NCBI RefSeq assembly: GCF_003479425.1
Contig: NZ_QUHC01000007.1
Location: 182,531-246,530, forward strand
Origin: Odoribacter sp. AF15-53
Lineage (GTDB): Bacteria; Bacteroidota; Bacteroidia; Bacteroidales; Marinifilaceae
DNA: 64,000 nt
Direction of reading: 5' to 3'
Of the stretch, positions 9,149 to 17,779 are shown piece after piece. The notes under the pieces were generated by a model. The model saw nothing but the letters and a program-made list of their open reading frames with translations. It ran no database searches and was not told the DNA's origin. Numbering within the stretch: position 1 is the first letter of the stretch; every line of letters begins with the position of its first letter. The translations under genes and the position numbers were made by a program.

Positions 9149-10609
9149 TTAGTCGGATGAACGAGTGGCATGACGGGCCAGTTGTTGGAACACTTCGTCC
9201 ATGTTTTGGGCATGGTATTGGTCCTTCAATTTATCGGGGGTATCGAGCGCTTTGATTTGCCCGTCGACCATCATGGAGATGCGGTCGCAATATTCGGCCT
9301 CATCCATGTAGTGCGTGGTGACAAAAATCGTGATACCCCGTTCGGCTGCCTGATAGATTAATTCCCAGAACTGGCGGCGGGTGGCGGGATCAACTCCCCC
9401 GGTGGGTTCATCGAGGAACACGAGTTGTGGTTCGTGGAAGATTGAAACGGAAAAAGCCAGACGTTGTTTCCAACCCAACGGGAGTTCCTGCACCAGCGTT
9501 TCCCGTTCTTCATACAGGCCGATGCGTTTGAGCATTCTTTCGGTACGCGGTGCTATTTCCGTTCTCGGAACCCCGTATATCCCGGCAAAGAGACGCACGT
9601 TTTCCCATACTTTTAAATCTTCATAAAGAGAGAATTTCTGGCTCATGTAGCCGATGTGTTTTTTGATCTCCTCGCTTTGTGTCTGCACGTCGTATCCCAT
9701 GACTTCGGCTTTTCCGGCAGTTGGTAGGCTCAAACCACTAAGAATACGCATGGCGGTTGTTTTCCCCGCCCCGTTAGCCCCGAGGAAACCGAATATCTCT
9801 CCCCGTTTTACTTCGAAAGAGATATGATCGACAGCGGTAAAGTTTCCGAACTGTTTCACGAGTTGTTCCACCCGGATAATGGGTTGCTCGTCCTGGTGAG
9901 TTGTATCTCGTTCCAGTCCCGGCGGGCAAAGGATGTCTTTGAATTGTTCCAGAATCATTTTCGGGATATCAATACCTTTGATCGTGCCGTTTTGAATGAA
10001 AGCGATCCGGTCGCATTGTTTGGCCTCGTCCATGAAAGGGGTGGAGACGATCAGGGTGATTCCTTGTTCCTGCAAGCGATGGAGCATTTGCCAGAACTCT
10101 TTGCGTGATACCGGATCGACCCCCGTGGTCGGTTCATCCAGAAAAAGAATTACCGGGTCGTGAATCAAGGCGCAACAGAGTGCCAGTTTTTGTTTCATCC
10201 CGCCTGACAGGGCTCCTGCCCGGCGATTTTTGAAGGGGGCCAGTTGGTCGTAAATTTCTTTTATCTGGTCGTAATGGGCTTCCACGGTTGTGTTGAAGAC
10301 CGTGGCAAAGAAACTCAGGTTTTCTTCCACCGTGAGGTCTTGATAAAGAGAGAATTTTCCGGGCATGTAACCGATACTTTTACGTATCTCTTTGTAATCT
10401 TTAATCACGTCATAACCGTTGACAGAAGCCTCCCCCTCGTTGGCGGTCAACAACGTGGTCAGGATACGGAAGAGGGTACTCTTGCCGGAACCGTCCGGCC
10501 CGATAAGCCCGAATAACTCTCCCCGTCCGACTTGGAACGAAACATCGTGTAAGGCTTGGACCTGTCCGTATTGTTTGCTGATATGCCTGACTTCTACAAG
10601 ATGTTCCAT
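9149..10609 (-). CDS. ABC transporter ATPase with two nucleotide-binding domains (YbhF-like)
   Basis: 486 residues made of two fused ATPase domains. Domain 1 (about 1-220) has Walker A GPDGSGKST, signature LSGGMKQK and Walker B ILFLDEPTTGVDP. Domain 2 (about 245-475) has Walker A GANGAGKTT and Walker B LVFLDEPTGGVDP, but its signature is LPLGWKQR instead of LSGGxxQR. I recall the same variant in E. coli YbhF-type proteins, so it is probably a family trait and not decay. It powers export through the two permeases. It lies 2 bases from the adaptor gene stop, so the two are probably translationally coupled. Confidence 0.88.
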   Translation of the reverse strand: MEHLVEVRHISKQYGQVQALHDVSFQVGRGELFGLIGPDGSGKSTLFRILTTLLTANEGEASVNGYDVIKDYKEIRKSIGYMPGKFSLYQDLTVEENLSFFATVFNTTVEAHYDQIKEIYDQLAPFKNRRAGALSGGMKQKLALCCALIHDPVILFLDEPTTGVDPVSRKEFWQMLHRLQEQGITLIVSTPFMDEAKQCDRIAFIQNGTIKGIDIPKMILEQFKDILCPPGLERDTTHQDEQPIIRVEQLVKQFGNFTAVDHISFEVKRGEIFGFLGANGAGKTTAMRILSGLSLPTAGKAEVMGYDVQTQSEEIKKHIGYMSQKFSLYEDLKVWENVRLFAGIYGVPRTEIAPRTERMLKRIGLYEERETLVQELPLGWKQRLAFSVSIFHEPQLVFLDEPTGGVDPATRRQFWELIYQAAERGITIFVTTHYMDEAEYCDRISMMVDGQIKALDTPDKLKDQYHAQNMDEVFQQLARHATRSSD

Positions 10610-10611
10610 AC

Positions 10612-11502
10612 TTAGAATTTTACTTCACCGTACATACCTATTTTTATGGTTCCGTCATTACGGACGGCAATTTTCACGGCATATACCTGGTTGGCACGTT
10701 CGTCGTTCGTGAGTATTGTTTTTGGGGTAAACTCGGCCTTATCGGCTATCCATGTGATTTTGCCCGGGTATTCTTTCCTGATGTCATCCCCGAAATCGGC
10801 GTATACTTTTACCGGATCACCCAGTTTGACGCTGGCCAGTTGGGTAGATGTTATGTAGGCCCGCAGGTAGATGTTTTCAATATCAGCTATTTTGAATAAC
10901 GGTTTCCCGGTTGAGGCCAGTTCTCCCGGTTCCGCGTATTTGGCGAGAACGGTACCATCAATGGGTGAGAGAATATGGCATTTTTGTAGTTGATCTTCTA
11001 CTTGTGCCACTTGAATGGCCACGGATGAACTCTGTTCGTTTAGGCTTGCCGTGCTGTTCCGGAGTGAAGAGGTCTGGGCTTCTAGTTGGCGTTGAAGTAC
11101 GGCGAGTTGAGAATCCCAATCGTCCAATTGTTTTTGGTTGGCTGCATTTGCTTTCAACAGGTTTTCCACGCGAGCCTTCTCTCGTCTGGCGGTGGCGATT
11201 TGCTCTTTGGTTGCCGCGATTTGTTTCTGTATATCGGGACGTTGGTTATCGACCGACTTCATGCTGGCTTGCAATTGCAGCTTCTTTAAATAAAGTTGAA
11301 CCGTGTCGACTAGACCTACTTCACTGTTTTGGGACAGTTTACTGCCTTCTTCCACGGTCAAACAGAGTAATTTGCCGTTAGCTTCGGAAGAGACGATGAT
11401 TTCAGTTGCTTCGAAAGTTCCAGTGGCGTCAAATTCTTTTGAGGCGTTACAGGCTGATAGTGTAATTAGTATTATTGCGGGGAAATAAGATAGTCGTTTC
11501 AT
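10612..11502 (-). CDS. HlyD/EmrA-type periplasmic adaptor lipoprotein (YbhG-like)
   Basis: 296 residues from the ATG at 11502. A longer frame reaching 11619 was rejected because it would run into the TolC gene and lacks a signal peptide at its front. From 11502 a lipoprotein signal is seen (ITLSAC-N). A barrel-sandwich lipoyl half (GTFEATEIIVSSEANGKL), a long coiled-coil hairpin (about 85-180, rich in Q, K, A and E) and a second lipoyl half (SPIDGTVLAKYAEPGE) follow. It should bridge the ABC pump and the TolC protein encoded just upstream (25-base gap). Confidence 0.88.
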   Translation of the reverse strand: MKRLSYFPAIILITLSACNASKEFDATGTFEATEIIVSSEANGKLLCLTVEEGSKLSQNSEVGLVDTVQLYLKKLQLQASMKSVDNQRPDIQKQIAATKEQIATARREKARVENLLKANAANQKQLDDWDSQLAVLQRQLEAQTSSLRNSTASLNEQSSSVAIQVAQVEDQLQKCHILSPIDGTVLAKYAEPGELASTGKPLFKIADIENIYLRAYITSTQLASVKLGDPVKVYADFGDDIRKEYPGKITWIADKAEFTPKTILTNDERANQVYAVKIAVRNDGTIKIGMYGEVKF

Positions 11503-11527
11503 GTTGTATAAGTGTTTGGGGAATTGT

Positions 11528-12787
11528 TTATTGTTCGTTTGTAATATGTTTTTGCTGGTATATATCCATGAGTAATTGTATTTCATGTACGGCTTTGTTT
11601 TGTTTGGCAAGACTTTCATTTGTCAGTTCTCGTAACATTTCGGTCACGGTGAGAGTTCCGTTTGCCACTTTTGCTTCGGCTGCTTTACGGATATTCGTGC
11701 GGAGACGGATGATTTCGTCATCCTCTTTCATCTGTTTTCGCAAGGCGGATATCGTTCCGTCTTTCTCTGCCACTTGCAGGCGTGTATTGAAGAGGAACAG
11801 GTCTCGGTTGCTTTCTATCCGTTGTTTCTCGGTGTCCAGTTTGCGTTTATCGTTTTTGAGCGTGTAGAGACTGCCGAAGTTCCAACTCATGCGGGCACCT
11901 ATTATATAATAGGGGTCGAATTCGTTTTTCAACATGTTTAGTCCGGGATTGCCGTAAGCCCCTTGTGCGTACAGGAAAAATTGGGGAAGATAGCCGCTTT
12001 TCAGTGATTGTTGTTTTACATCCAGTACTTGTTTTTGTACCTCGTAGAGCAGGAGTTCGGGGCGATTGATGTCATTTGAGATCGTTTGCCCCGGCAGGAC
12101 GGGCTTGGAGAGTCGGGTATGTGCGGGAATCTCTTCACCGATCAAGAGGGAAAGCATCCGGAGATAGGCTGACCGGTTGGCTTCCAACGAGGTGCGTTGC
12201 TGCCGGGTGTTCAGAATTTCCACTTGCACGGCGTCTACATCGGCATCATTGGCTATCCCGTTGTCCCGGTAGGCCTTGATCGTGTTGAGGTTACGTTCTA
12301 ATTCTTCATTCAATAAGGTATTTTGTGAGAGTTGCTCGTCGAGGAGCAATATCCCGAAATAGACTTGGTTTACCCGTTCATTTAAAGCGTACATGTTTAC
12401 ATCCAGTTGACGTTCTGTTTCAGTGGCAGAGGCTTGGATTTGTTGTTTCTGGTGATGGATAAGTCCACCGTCCCATATATTCTGCCGGGCTTCTACCATG
12501 ATCTGGTATTGGTCTTTAGGCAGGGCTTTGATAGAGATTTCAGGCAGAGCGATCGGGAGTTTCGTGACATCACTTTGGTAGGATGCTTTTCCGCTCAGGC
12601 TGATCTGGGGTAGGTTACCTTTTGCCGCATTCTTCAAGTTGTAATTTTCTGTCAGTTCGATCAATTTGTACTGGCGGGCGAGCGGGTAATTGACTTGTGC
12701 TTTTTGCCGGCATGCGTCGAGTGTCAGTTGTCCGAAAATATGGCTACTTAAGCTGATGAACAGTGTTAGAAGCAAGATTCGTGTCAT
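11528..12787 (-). CDS. TolC family outer-membrane efflux protein
   Basis: 419 residues. A signal peptide (LTLFISLSSHIFG-Q) precedes LTLDACRQKAQVNYP, the usual OEP family beginning. Two long helical coiled-coil repeats follow (about 90-210 and 290-415), each followed by amphipathic strands such as ISLSGKASYQSDV and GARMSWNFGSLY. First gene of the leftward efflux operon; it would form the outer-membrane exit duct. The divergent AraC gene starts 161 bases away, so the space between holds the control region. Confidence 0.88.
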   Translation of the reverse strand: MTRILLLTLFISLSSHIFGQLTLDACRQKAQVNYPLARQYKLIELTENYNLKNAAKGNLPQISLSGKASYQSDVTKLPIALPEISIKALPKDQYQIMVEARQNIWDGGLIHHQKQQIQASATETERQLDVNMYALNERVNQVYFGILLLDEQLSQNTLLNEELERNLNTIKAYRDNGIANDADVDAVQVEILNTRQQRTSLEANRSAYLRMLSLLIGEEIPAHTRLSKPVLPGQTISNDINRPELLLYEVQKQVLDVKQQSLKSGYLPQFFLYAQGAYGNPGLNMLKNEFDPYYIIGARMSWNFGSLYTLKNDKRKLDTEKQRIESNRDLFLFNTRLQVAEKDGTISALRKQMKEDDEIIRLRTNIRKAAEAKVANGTLTVTEMLRELTNESLAKQNKAVHEIQLLMDIYQQKHITNEQ

Positions 12788-12899
12788 ATCATGTAGTTTT
12801 AATTTATTTCGGTTGTAAAAGTACGTGTTTTAAGTATACGTTAGCGTCCTATTCGTTGTTGTATATGTTCCGTTTGTTCGATTTCGAGCTGTTCGCATC

Positions 12900-12927
12900 T
12901 TGTTTTAGGCTTGAAATATTATCTTTG
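12900..12927 (+). promoter_or_regulatory. Promoter for the AraC-family regulator
   Basis: TTG, 17 bases, then TATCTTTG. This fits the Bacteroidota pattern (TTTG, 17-19, TAnnTTTG) and lies about 21 bases before the ATG at 12949. It supports that start over longer frames reaching back to 12763. Confidence 0.6.
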
Positions 12928-12948
12928 CGGGAAATAAGTGGTTCGTTT

Positions 12949-13851
12949 ATGAGGCAAAATGGGTTACTGGCGTTAGCCTTAAAACAGGTATTTGATTATT
13001 CGGTTGAACCTAATAATGAATATCGTTTTATTTCTTCGGATTTGGGTTTTGTCCGGTCAATGGTGGGGGTGCAGGATTTGAATGGTTCTTTGATTGTTTT
13101 CGGGCAACCTTATCGCTTGACCGAGGGGCGTGTAGTGCTTCTTAGGGCCGGGACGGTACGTGTGCTGGTTAATTTGCGGGAAATTACGCTGACGGCTCAT
13201 CATTTGGTGGTAGCTTCTTCCGGGACGGTGATCCAGTTTATTGATATGTCACCGGATTGTGATTTGTCGATGCTGGCTTTCACCAATAGTTTTATGGAAG
13301 GCTGGCAAAAACAAGAATTACTTTATGCTTACCTGCGGGGAAGATTGTACTTGCGCCTGTCTTTGGACGAGGTGGCAGAACGGCGTGTAGACGCTATTTT
13401 TTCTTTATTGTGGGATGTGTTGCATGATGTTCCCTTTCCCAAGGAAACAGTTCAAGGGTTGATCTCGATGTTATTTTATCAGATTACTTATTTCGAGAAA
13501 AAAGATCGGTCGGTCAAAAAACAGAGAGGGACACGCCAAGAAGAAGTCCTTGATCGGTTTATCGACCTCGTGAACAAATATGCTTTGCATGAGCGTAGTG
13601 TTTCTTTTTATGCGGATCATTTATTCCTCACGGGACGTTATTTGAATACCTTGATTCGTCAGGCCAGCGGTCGGACGGTGATGGATTGGGTGAATGAAGC
13701 TGTCGTGCAGGAAGCAAAGATTTTACTACGTCATAGTGATAAGTTGGTTTACCAGATTGCCGATGAGTTGAATTTTCCGAATTCCTCTTTCTTCTGCAAG
13801 TTCTTTCGTCGTGTGACGGGGATGACACCGTATGAATATAGGCTGAATTAG
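12949..13851 (+). CDS. AraC family transcriptional regulator
   Basis: 300 residues from ATG 12949, chosen because a good promoter lies inside the longer frame. The N-terminal 170 residues look like a cupin-type effector domain (FGQPYRLTEGRVVLLRAGTVRVLVN). The C-terminal 100 residues are a double helix-turn-helix AraC domain with LTGRYLNTLIRQASGRTVMD and the hallmark FPNSSFFCKFFRRVTGMTP. Divergent from the TolC/ABC efflux operon, so the simplest reading is that it controls that operon in response to a small molecule. Its last four bases overlap the convergent sigma factor gene. Confidence 0.85.
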   Translation: MRQNGLLALALKQVFDYSVEPNNEYRFISSDLGFVRSMVGVQDLNGSLIVFGQPYRLTEGRVVLLRAGTVRVLVNLREITLTAHHLVVASSGTVIQFIDMSPDCDLSMLAFTNSFMEGWQKQELLYAYLRGRLYLRLSLDEVAERRVDAIFSLLWDVLHDVPFPKETVQGLISMLFYQITYFEKKDRSVKKQRGTRQEEVLDRFIDLVNKYALHERSVSFYADHLFLTGRYLNTLIRQASGRTVMDWVNEAVVQEAKILLRHSDKLVYQIADELNFPNSSFFCKFFRRVTGMTPYEYRLN

Positions 13852-14420
13852 CCGAGTAATTCTTCATATATATCACAGAGTTTTTCCCGGAGGTATAGAA
13901 CGGCGTATCGTTTCCGGGATATCAGCGTGTTGACGGGAATCCCGGTGCTTTCGGATATTTCCTTGAACGAAAAGTCCTGCAATTCATTTAATTCGAATAC
14001 AACGCGTTGTTCTTCCGGGAGTTCGGACAGGGCCTTGTCGAGTTCCTCCCAGACGAGTGCTCTCATGTACTCTTTTTCCGGGGAGGTATCCGAGTCGAAC
14101 AGGTATTCGGATACTTCTTTCAGAAGTAATGTCTGGCCCTCCTCTGCCGGGGCCAGGGGCATTTCCTCTTCCTTGTGTTTCCTTTTCCTGTCGATAATGA
14201 TATGCCGGGCTACCGTGTACAGCCATGCCGATATTTGTTGTATCGGGGTGGCCACGGGGTCCGTTTTGAGCAACTGGTAGAAGACATCTTGCAGGATATC
14301 TTCCCGGTCTTCTCGTGCGGAAACCCGCTTGGCGATAAAACCTTTCAGTTGCGGTTGATACTGTTTGAAGATCGCCGAAACGTCCATGTTCGGTGGCGTT
14401 TCTTCTTGTTGTTTGTTCAT
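13848..14420 (-). CDS. RNA polymerase sigma-70 family factor (ECF-like)
   Basis: 190 residues. Region 2 is seen at about 20-90 (EDILQDVFYQLLKTDP, then ISAWLYTVARHIIIDRKRK). Region 4 at about 125-180 has the helix-turn-helix FSFKEISESTGIPVNTLISRKRYA. No FecR or anti-sigma gene follows. Instead, two small membrane-protein genes lie upstream in the same operon. Overlaps the end of the AraC gene by 4 bases on the opposite strand. Confidence 0.87.
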   Translation of the reverse strand: MNKQQEETPPNMDVSAIFKQYQPQLKGFIAKRVSAREDREDILQDVFYQLLKTDPVATPIQQISAWLYTVARHIIIDRKRKHKEEEMPLAPAEEGQTLLLKEVSEYLFDSDTSPEKEYMRALVWEELDKALSELPEEQRVVFELNELQDFSFKEISESTGIPVNTLISRKRYAVLYLREKLCDIYEELLG

Positions 14421-14431
14421 AGATAGTGTGC

Positions 14432-14803
14432 TTACTCTTTCGGTTGTTCTTTGCCGAACATGTGGTCGTTAAAAGCCTGTTGACGTTCTTCGAAACGCTG
14501 ACGGATGTAGTCCTTCCGTTCTTCCGGGGACATGTTTTTCATCTGCCCGAAGAAATGATGCATGTGTGCGTGGTCCCGATCCGGCCGCCTCATGAACCCG
14601 TGTCCACCGAAGCCCCCGAATAACAGGCGGGTCAGTACGAACAGTCCGAGTGCCTGCCAGTAGTTGATAGCCGACCAGCCGATGATGGACGGAATCAGGT
14701 AATTCCATAAGAACATGATGGCGGCAACAATCGCTGCCAAACCTATAAGCATGAGTAAAGCGTGTGCTCCTCTATGGTGTCTGAAATTTTTCATGGTGTT
14801 CAT
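14432..14803 (-). CDS. Small membrane protein, operon partner of the sigma factor
   Basis: 123 residues; an in-frame ATG at 14794 is an equally likely start. The first half holds two hydrophobic helices (about 14-36 and 42-62, with IGWSAINYWQALGLFVL and LLFGGFGG). The second half is basic and charged (HMHHFFGQMKNMSPEER, then a helix rich in R, Q and E). I recall similar proteins beside sigma factor genes in other Bacteroidota but know of no function. It lies 11 bases before the sigma gene, so it may act as a membrane anchor or anti-sigma partner; that is inference. Confidence 0.7.
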   Translation of the reverse strand: MNTMKNFRHHRGAHALLMLIGLAAIVAAIMFLWNYLIPSIIGWSAINYWQALGLFVLTRLLFGGFGGHGFMRRPDRDHAHMHHFFGQMKNMSPEERKDYIRQRFEERQQAFNDHMFGKEQPKE

Positions 14804-14805
14804 TT

Positions 14806-14952
14806 TTAGAACGTGGTGTAAATATGATATATCTTTGTGAAATCTTGTAGCAAATATACGGATAAAGTGAGTAGTGCAACGATTCCTACCGTGACTAAAA
14901 ACGGTATAAAAGCCTCGACTTCCCTGATGATGGTTTTTTGATAGCGTTTCAT
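14806..14952 (-). CDS. 48-residue single-span membrane peptide
   Basis: Starts at ATG 14952 (MKRYQKTIIREVEAF) and ends three bases before the next gene. One strong transmembrane helix (about 15-37) with a basic N-terminal segment, so the N-terminus is probably cytosolic. A longer frame reaching 15219 is dismissed since it would overlap the divergent permease gene. First gene of the sigma-factor operon. No family recognised. Confidence 0.55.
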   Translation of the reverse strand: MKRYQKTIIREVEAFIPFLVTVGIVALLTLSVYLLQDFTKIYHIYTTF

Positions 14953-15099
14953 GACATTGTTTTGTTTAATGATACATATTAATTGGCTAGCCTTTCTATC
15001 CTTGTAGACGATCGAGAAAGAATAATATTTTAAATGTTCTCGTTTTTTTTGAATAGAAGTCTGTAAAGTGCTATTTTTACATGCATAAATTCGAAGAAT

Positions 15100-16365
15100 A
15101 TGAAATACGAGTTGAATGATAAGCCGGGACTTTTTCCCATGTTGATGTACGGGTTGCAATGGTGGATTGTCTCCTTGCCTTGCGTGGTGATTATGGGAAT
15201 CATCGTGTCGCAACTTCATTACACGGATGTGGCGGAACAGACATTTTATTTACAGAAATTGTTCGGGATCATGGGGATCGCCATGATCGTGCAAGTGTTG
15301 TGGGGACATCGTTTGCCCTTGATTATCGGGCCGGCCTCGGTGTTGCTGATCGGGATTCTTTCCACCGTGTCCTCGGGAATTGCAGCGGTATACACGGGGA
15401 TCATGATCGGGGGACTGGTACTGACAGTGCTGGCTTATAGCGGTTTGTTGGGGAAATTGCAATTCGTGTTCACGCCTCGTATCGTCACGGTGATTTTGAT
15501 CTTGATCGCTTTCACGTTGACGCCCGTGATTCTGAAATTAGTGTTGGGAGATACGGTTCATGCTTTATTTAATTTGTTCTTCACGCTGATCATGGTTTTG
15601 GCTCTGGTCGTTGGTAATAAATTGCTGCGGGGGATATGGAAGTCAACCACGGTATTGTGGGGGATTGTCGGTGGGGTGTTGGTGTATTATCTGGCAAACG
15701 GATTCCCGACTCTGACGTCAACGGGTTCGGGGATTATGCCGGAACAGGCAACCCTGTTTAATTTCCCGTTGGAGTTTGAGACGGGGACAATACTTGCTTT
15801 CTTGTTTTGCTATATAGCTCTTATCGTGAATGAGCTGGGGTCTATACAGGCCGTTGGGCATATGCTTCAAGCCGACCGGATGGATCGACGTACGAGCCGG
15901 GGAGTGGGTATCGTGGGCGTGACCAACGTGCTGTCGGGCATGTTCGGGGTAATCGGTCCGGTGGATTATTCCATGAGTCCGGGTGTGATTTCAGCCACGG
16001 GATGCGCTTCTCGTTACACGTTGATCCCGGCGGGGATCGGGCTGATCCTGTGTGCTTTTTTCCCTTCGGTAGTGGGGATATTGGTGACGATACCGGGCGT
16101 GGTCATGGGGGCGATATTGCTTTACCTGATGGCGACTCAGTTGGCAGCGGGATTGCAGATGTTGGTGAGAGAGAAGGCGATCACGGATTTTGATAACGGG
16201 GTGGTGGTCGGATTACCTTTAATGGTTGCTTTGTTGTTGTCGTTTGCCCCGGAGGAAGTGTTGAACCTGATACCCTCTTTGTTCCGTCCGATCGTGGGGA
16301 ATGGTTTCGTGATGGGGGTGATTACCGTGTTGATCATGGAACACTTGATCTTTAAAAAGAGATAA
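15100..16365 (+). CDS. Nucleobase:cation symporter-2 (uracil-xanthine permease) family transporter
   Basis: 421 residues, almost wholly hydrophobic with 12-14 predicted helices, which is the NCS2/SLC23 size and layout. Recognisable points include PALGL-type loops replaced here by WGHRLPLIIGPASVLL, the conserved polar helix NELGSIQAVGHMLQADR, and GVVGPVDYSMSPGVISATG-like residues at about 285-305. Imports purines or pyrimidines with protons or sodium across the inner membrane; the specific base cannot be called. Divergent from the small sigma operon. Confidence 0.83.
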   Translation: MKYELNDKPGLFPMLMYGLQWWIVSLPCVVIMGIIVSQLHYTDVAEQTFYLQKLFGIMGIAMIVQVLWGHRLPLIIGPASVLLIGILSTVSSGIAAVYTGIMIGGLVLTVLAYSGLLGKLQFVFTPRIVTVILILIAFTLTPVILKLVLGDTVHALFNLFFTLIMVLALVVGNKLLRGIWKSTTVLWGIVGGVLVYYLANGFPTLTSTGSGIMPEQATLFNFPLEFETGTILAFLFCYIALIVNELGSIQAVGHMLQADRMDRRTSRGVGIVGVTNVLSGMFGVIGPVDYSMSPGVISATGCASRYTLIPAGIGLILCAFFPSVVGILVTIPGVVMGAILLYLMATQLAAGLQMLVREKAITDFDNGVVVGLPLMVALLLSFAPEEVLNLIPSLFRPIVGNGFVMGVITVLIMEHLIFKKR

Positions 16366-16407
16366 CTTGCGGTTGTTTGCTTGCGTATATAGAGAAAATA
16401 TAATGTA

Positions 16408-17130
16408 ATGGAGTTGGTCTATATATATCATAGCGGTTTTGCCTTGTTGGGCGAAGGATTCACGGTGATTATTGATTATTACAGGGATTCGGTTGAAAAG
16501 CCATTGACCGGAGTTGTACACGGGGAGTTATTGAAGCGTCCCGGTCGATTGTACGTGTTGTCTTCTCATTCTCATGCGGATCATTTTAACCCGGAGATTC
16601 TAACTTGGCGGCAGGAACATCCCGGTGTTCAATTTATTTTCTCGAAAGATATCCTTGAAAACAAGTTAGCGACGCCGGGTGATGCTCACTATCTGGATAA
16701 GGGAGAAGCGTGGTCTGACGGGATGCTGGAAGTCGAGGCTTTCGGGTCGACGGATTTGGGAATCTCTTTTCTTTTGTACTTGGACGGGAAGTTGATCTTT
16801 CATGCGGGGGATCTGAATAACTGGCATTGGAAGGATGAATCGACGGATGAGGAGGTGCGGAAAGCGGAAAATGCTTATTTCTCCGAGCTTGACGTGATCT
16901 CCCGACGCACGGATCGGATGGATCTCGTGATGTTTCCGGTTGATCCTCGTTTGGGGGAAGATTACATGCTGGGAGCAAAGCAGTTTGTCGATTGTTTTCA
17001 GGTGAGAACATTTGTCCCGATGCATTTTGATGAAGCGTACGACAAGGCGAATGCTTTCCGGGAATACGCGGAAAGCCGGGGGGTGCGTTTCGTGGAATTG
17101 AATCACAAAGCATTTCGAGCTATCTTTTAA
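16408..17130 (+). CDS. MBL-fold metallo-hydrolase
   Basis: 240 residues. The metal site motif HSHADHF (His-x-His-x-Asp-His) is at about 53-59, with further ligand positions in FHAGDLNNWHW and PMHFDEAY. It has no signal peptide, so it is cytosolic. The group is near UlaG-like and YfiB-type beta-lactamase-fold enzymes; the substrate cannot be told. Follows the permease gene by 42 bases and may be cotranscribed with it and with the VOC gene after it. Confidence 0.8.
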   Translation: MELVYIYHSGFALLGEGFTVIIDYYRDSVEKPLTGVVHGELLKRPGRLYVLSSHSHADHFNPEILTWRQEHPGVQFIFSKDILENKLATPGDAHYLDKGEAWSDGMLEVEAFGSTDLGISFLLYLDGKLIFHAGDLNNWHWKDESTDEEVRKAENAYFSELDVISRRTDRMDLVMFPVDPRLGEDYMLGAKQFVDCFQVRTFVPMHFDEAYDKANAFREYAESRGVRFVELNHKAFRAIF

Positions 17131-17161
17131 ATTTTACATTCTACATTCTAAATTTATAAAA

Positions 17162-17536
17162 ATGGAAATAAAGAGTAGGTTTGATCATTTTAACTTTAAT
17201 GTACTTGATCTGGAAAGAAGTATTCGTTTTTACGAGAAGGCGTTGGGATTGAAGGAAGTTCGGCGTATGGAAGCCCCGGACGGTTCTTTTATTTTAGTAT
17301 ACATGGGGGAGGAAAAGACCGGGTTCCTTTTAGAATTGACGTGGTTGAGAGATCGGAAAGAACCGTACGATCTGGGTGAGGGTGAATTCCACCTTTGCAT
17401 GCGCGTACCGGGAGATTACGATGCCGTGCGGGCCTATCACAAGCAAATGGATTGCGTGTGTTACGAGAACACGGATATGGGACTTTACTTTATCAGTGAT
17501 CCCGATGGTTACTGGATCGAGATTTTACCGGAGTAA
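17162..17536 (+). CDS. VOC superfamily protein (glyoxalase I-like)
   Basis: 124 residues, a single-chain length for lactoylglutathione lyase homologues. Two beta-alpha-beta-beta-beta modules are seen: FDHFNFNVLDLERSIRFYEKALGL, and FHLCMRVP to YFISDPDGYWIEILPE. Candidate metal ligands are His8, Glu of LLELTW, His of FHLCMR and Glu of WIEILP, all in place. It probably detoxifies a 2-oxoaldehyde or does a related metal-dependent rearrangement. The cofactor thiol is unsure because many anaerobes lack glutathione. Confidence 0.78.
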   Translation: MEIKSRFDHFNFNVLDLERSIRFYEKALGLKEVRRMEAPDGSFILVYMGEEKTGFLLELTWLRDRKEPYDLGEGEFHLCMRVPGDYDAVRAYHKQMDCVCYENTDMGLYFISDPDGYWIEILPE

Positions 17537-17779
17537 TTTTTATCTGGTATTGATATTGTGTGATAAAATAAGCACTTCTTCCTGATCCTGGAAAGTGTAA
17601 GAGCATGTCGTGTTTACGTGTCCTCCTGTCATTCTTTATTGATCGTATATTTTAGTCCAAAATTAGAATTCTGAGTTATATTTCAAGAATAGTGTTGGAT
17701 TGTAAAAATATATTTGTAATTTTAAAGATCGGCAAGATAGGGGGTGTTGGCGTATTAATCTTATATAAAATATTAAAAT

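Noticed and set aside
9149..10609. Second ATPase half inactive because its signature is LPLGW
   Set aside because: Walker A, Walker B and switch residues are intact, and I recall the same signature in other YbhF-type proteins, so it is probably a family trait.
11503..11619. N-terminal extension of the HlyD-like adaptor
   Set aside because: It would overlap the TolC gene and hide the lipoprotein signal peptide that starts at 11502.
12763..12948. N-terminal extension of the AraC regulator
   Set aside because: It contains a good promoter (12900-12927) and overlaps the TolC gene start; the cupin-like domain starts after 12949.
14953..15219. N-terminal extension of the 48-residue membrane peptide
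   Set aside because: It would run through the promoter region and into the divergent nucleobase permease gene; the extension has no protein-like features.
17537..17779. Possible gene or RNA in the gap before the TlpA-like gene
   Set aside because: No frame of useful length, hairpin or known RNA motif was seen.
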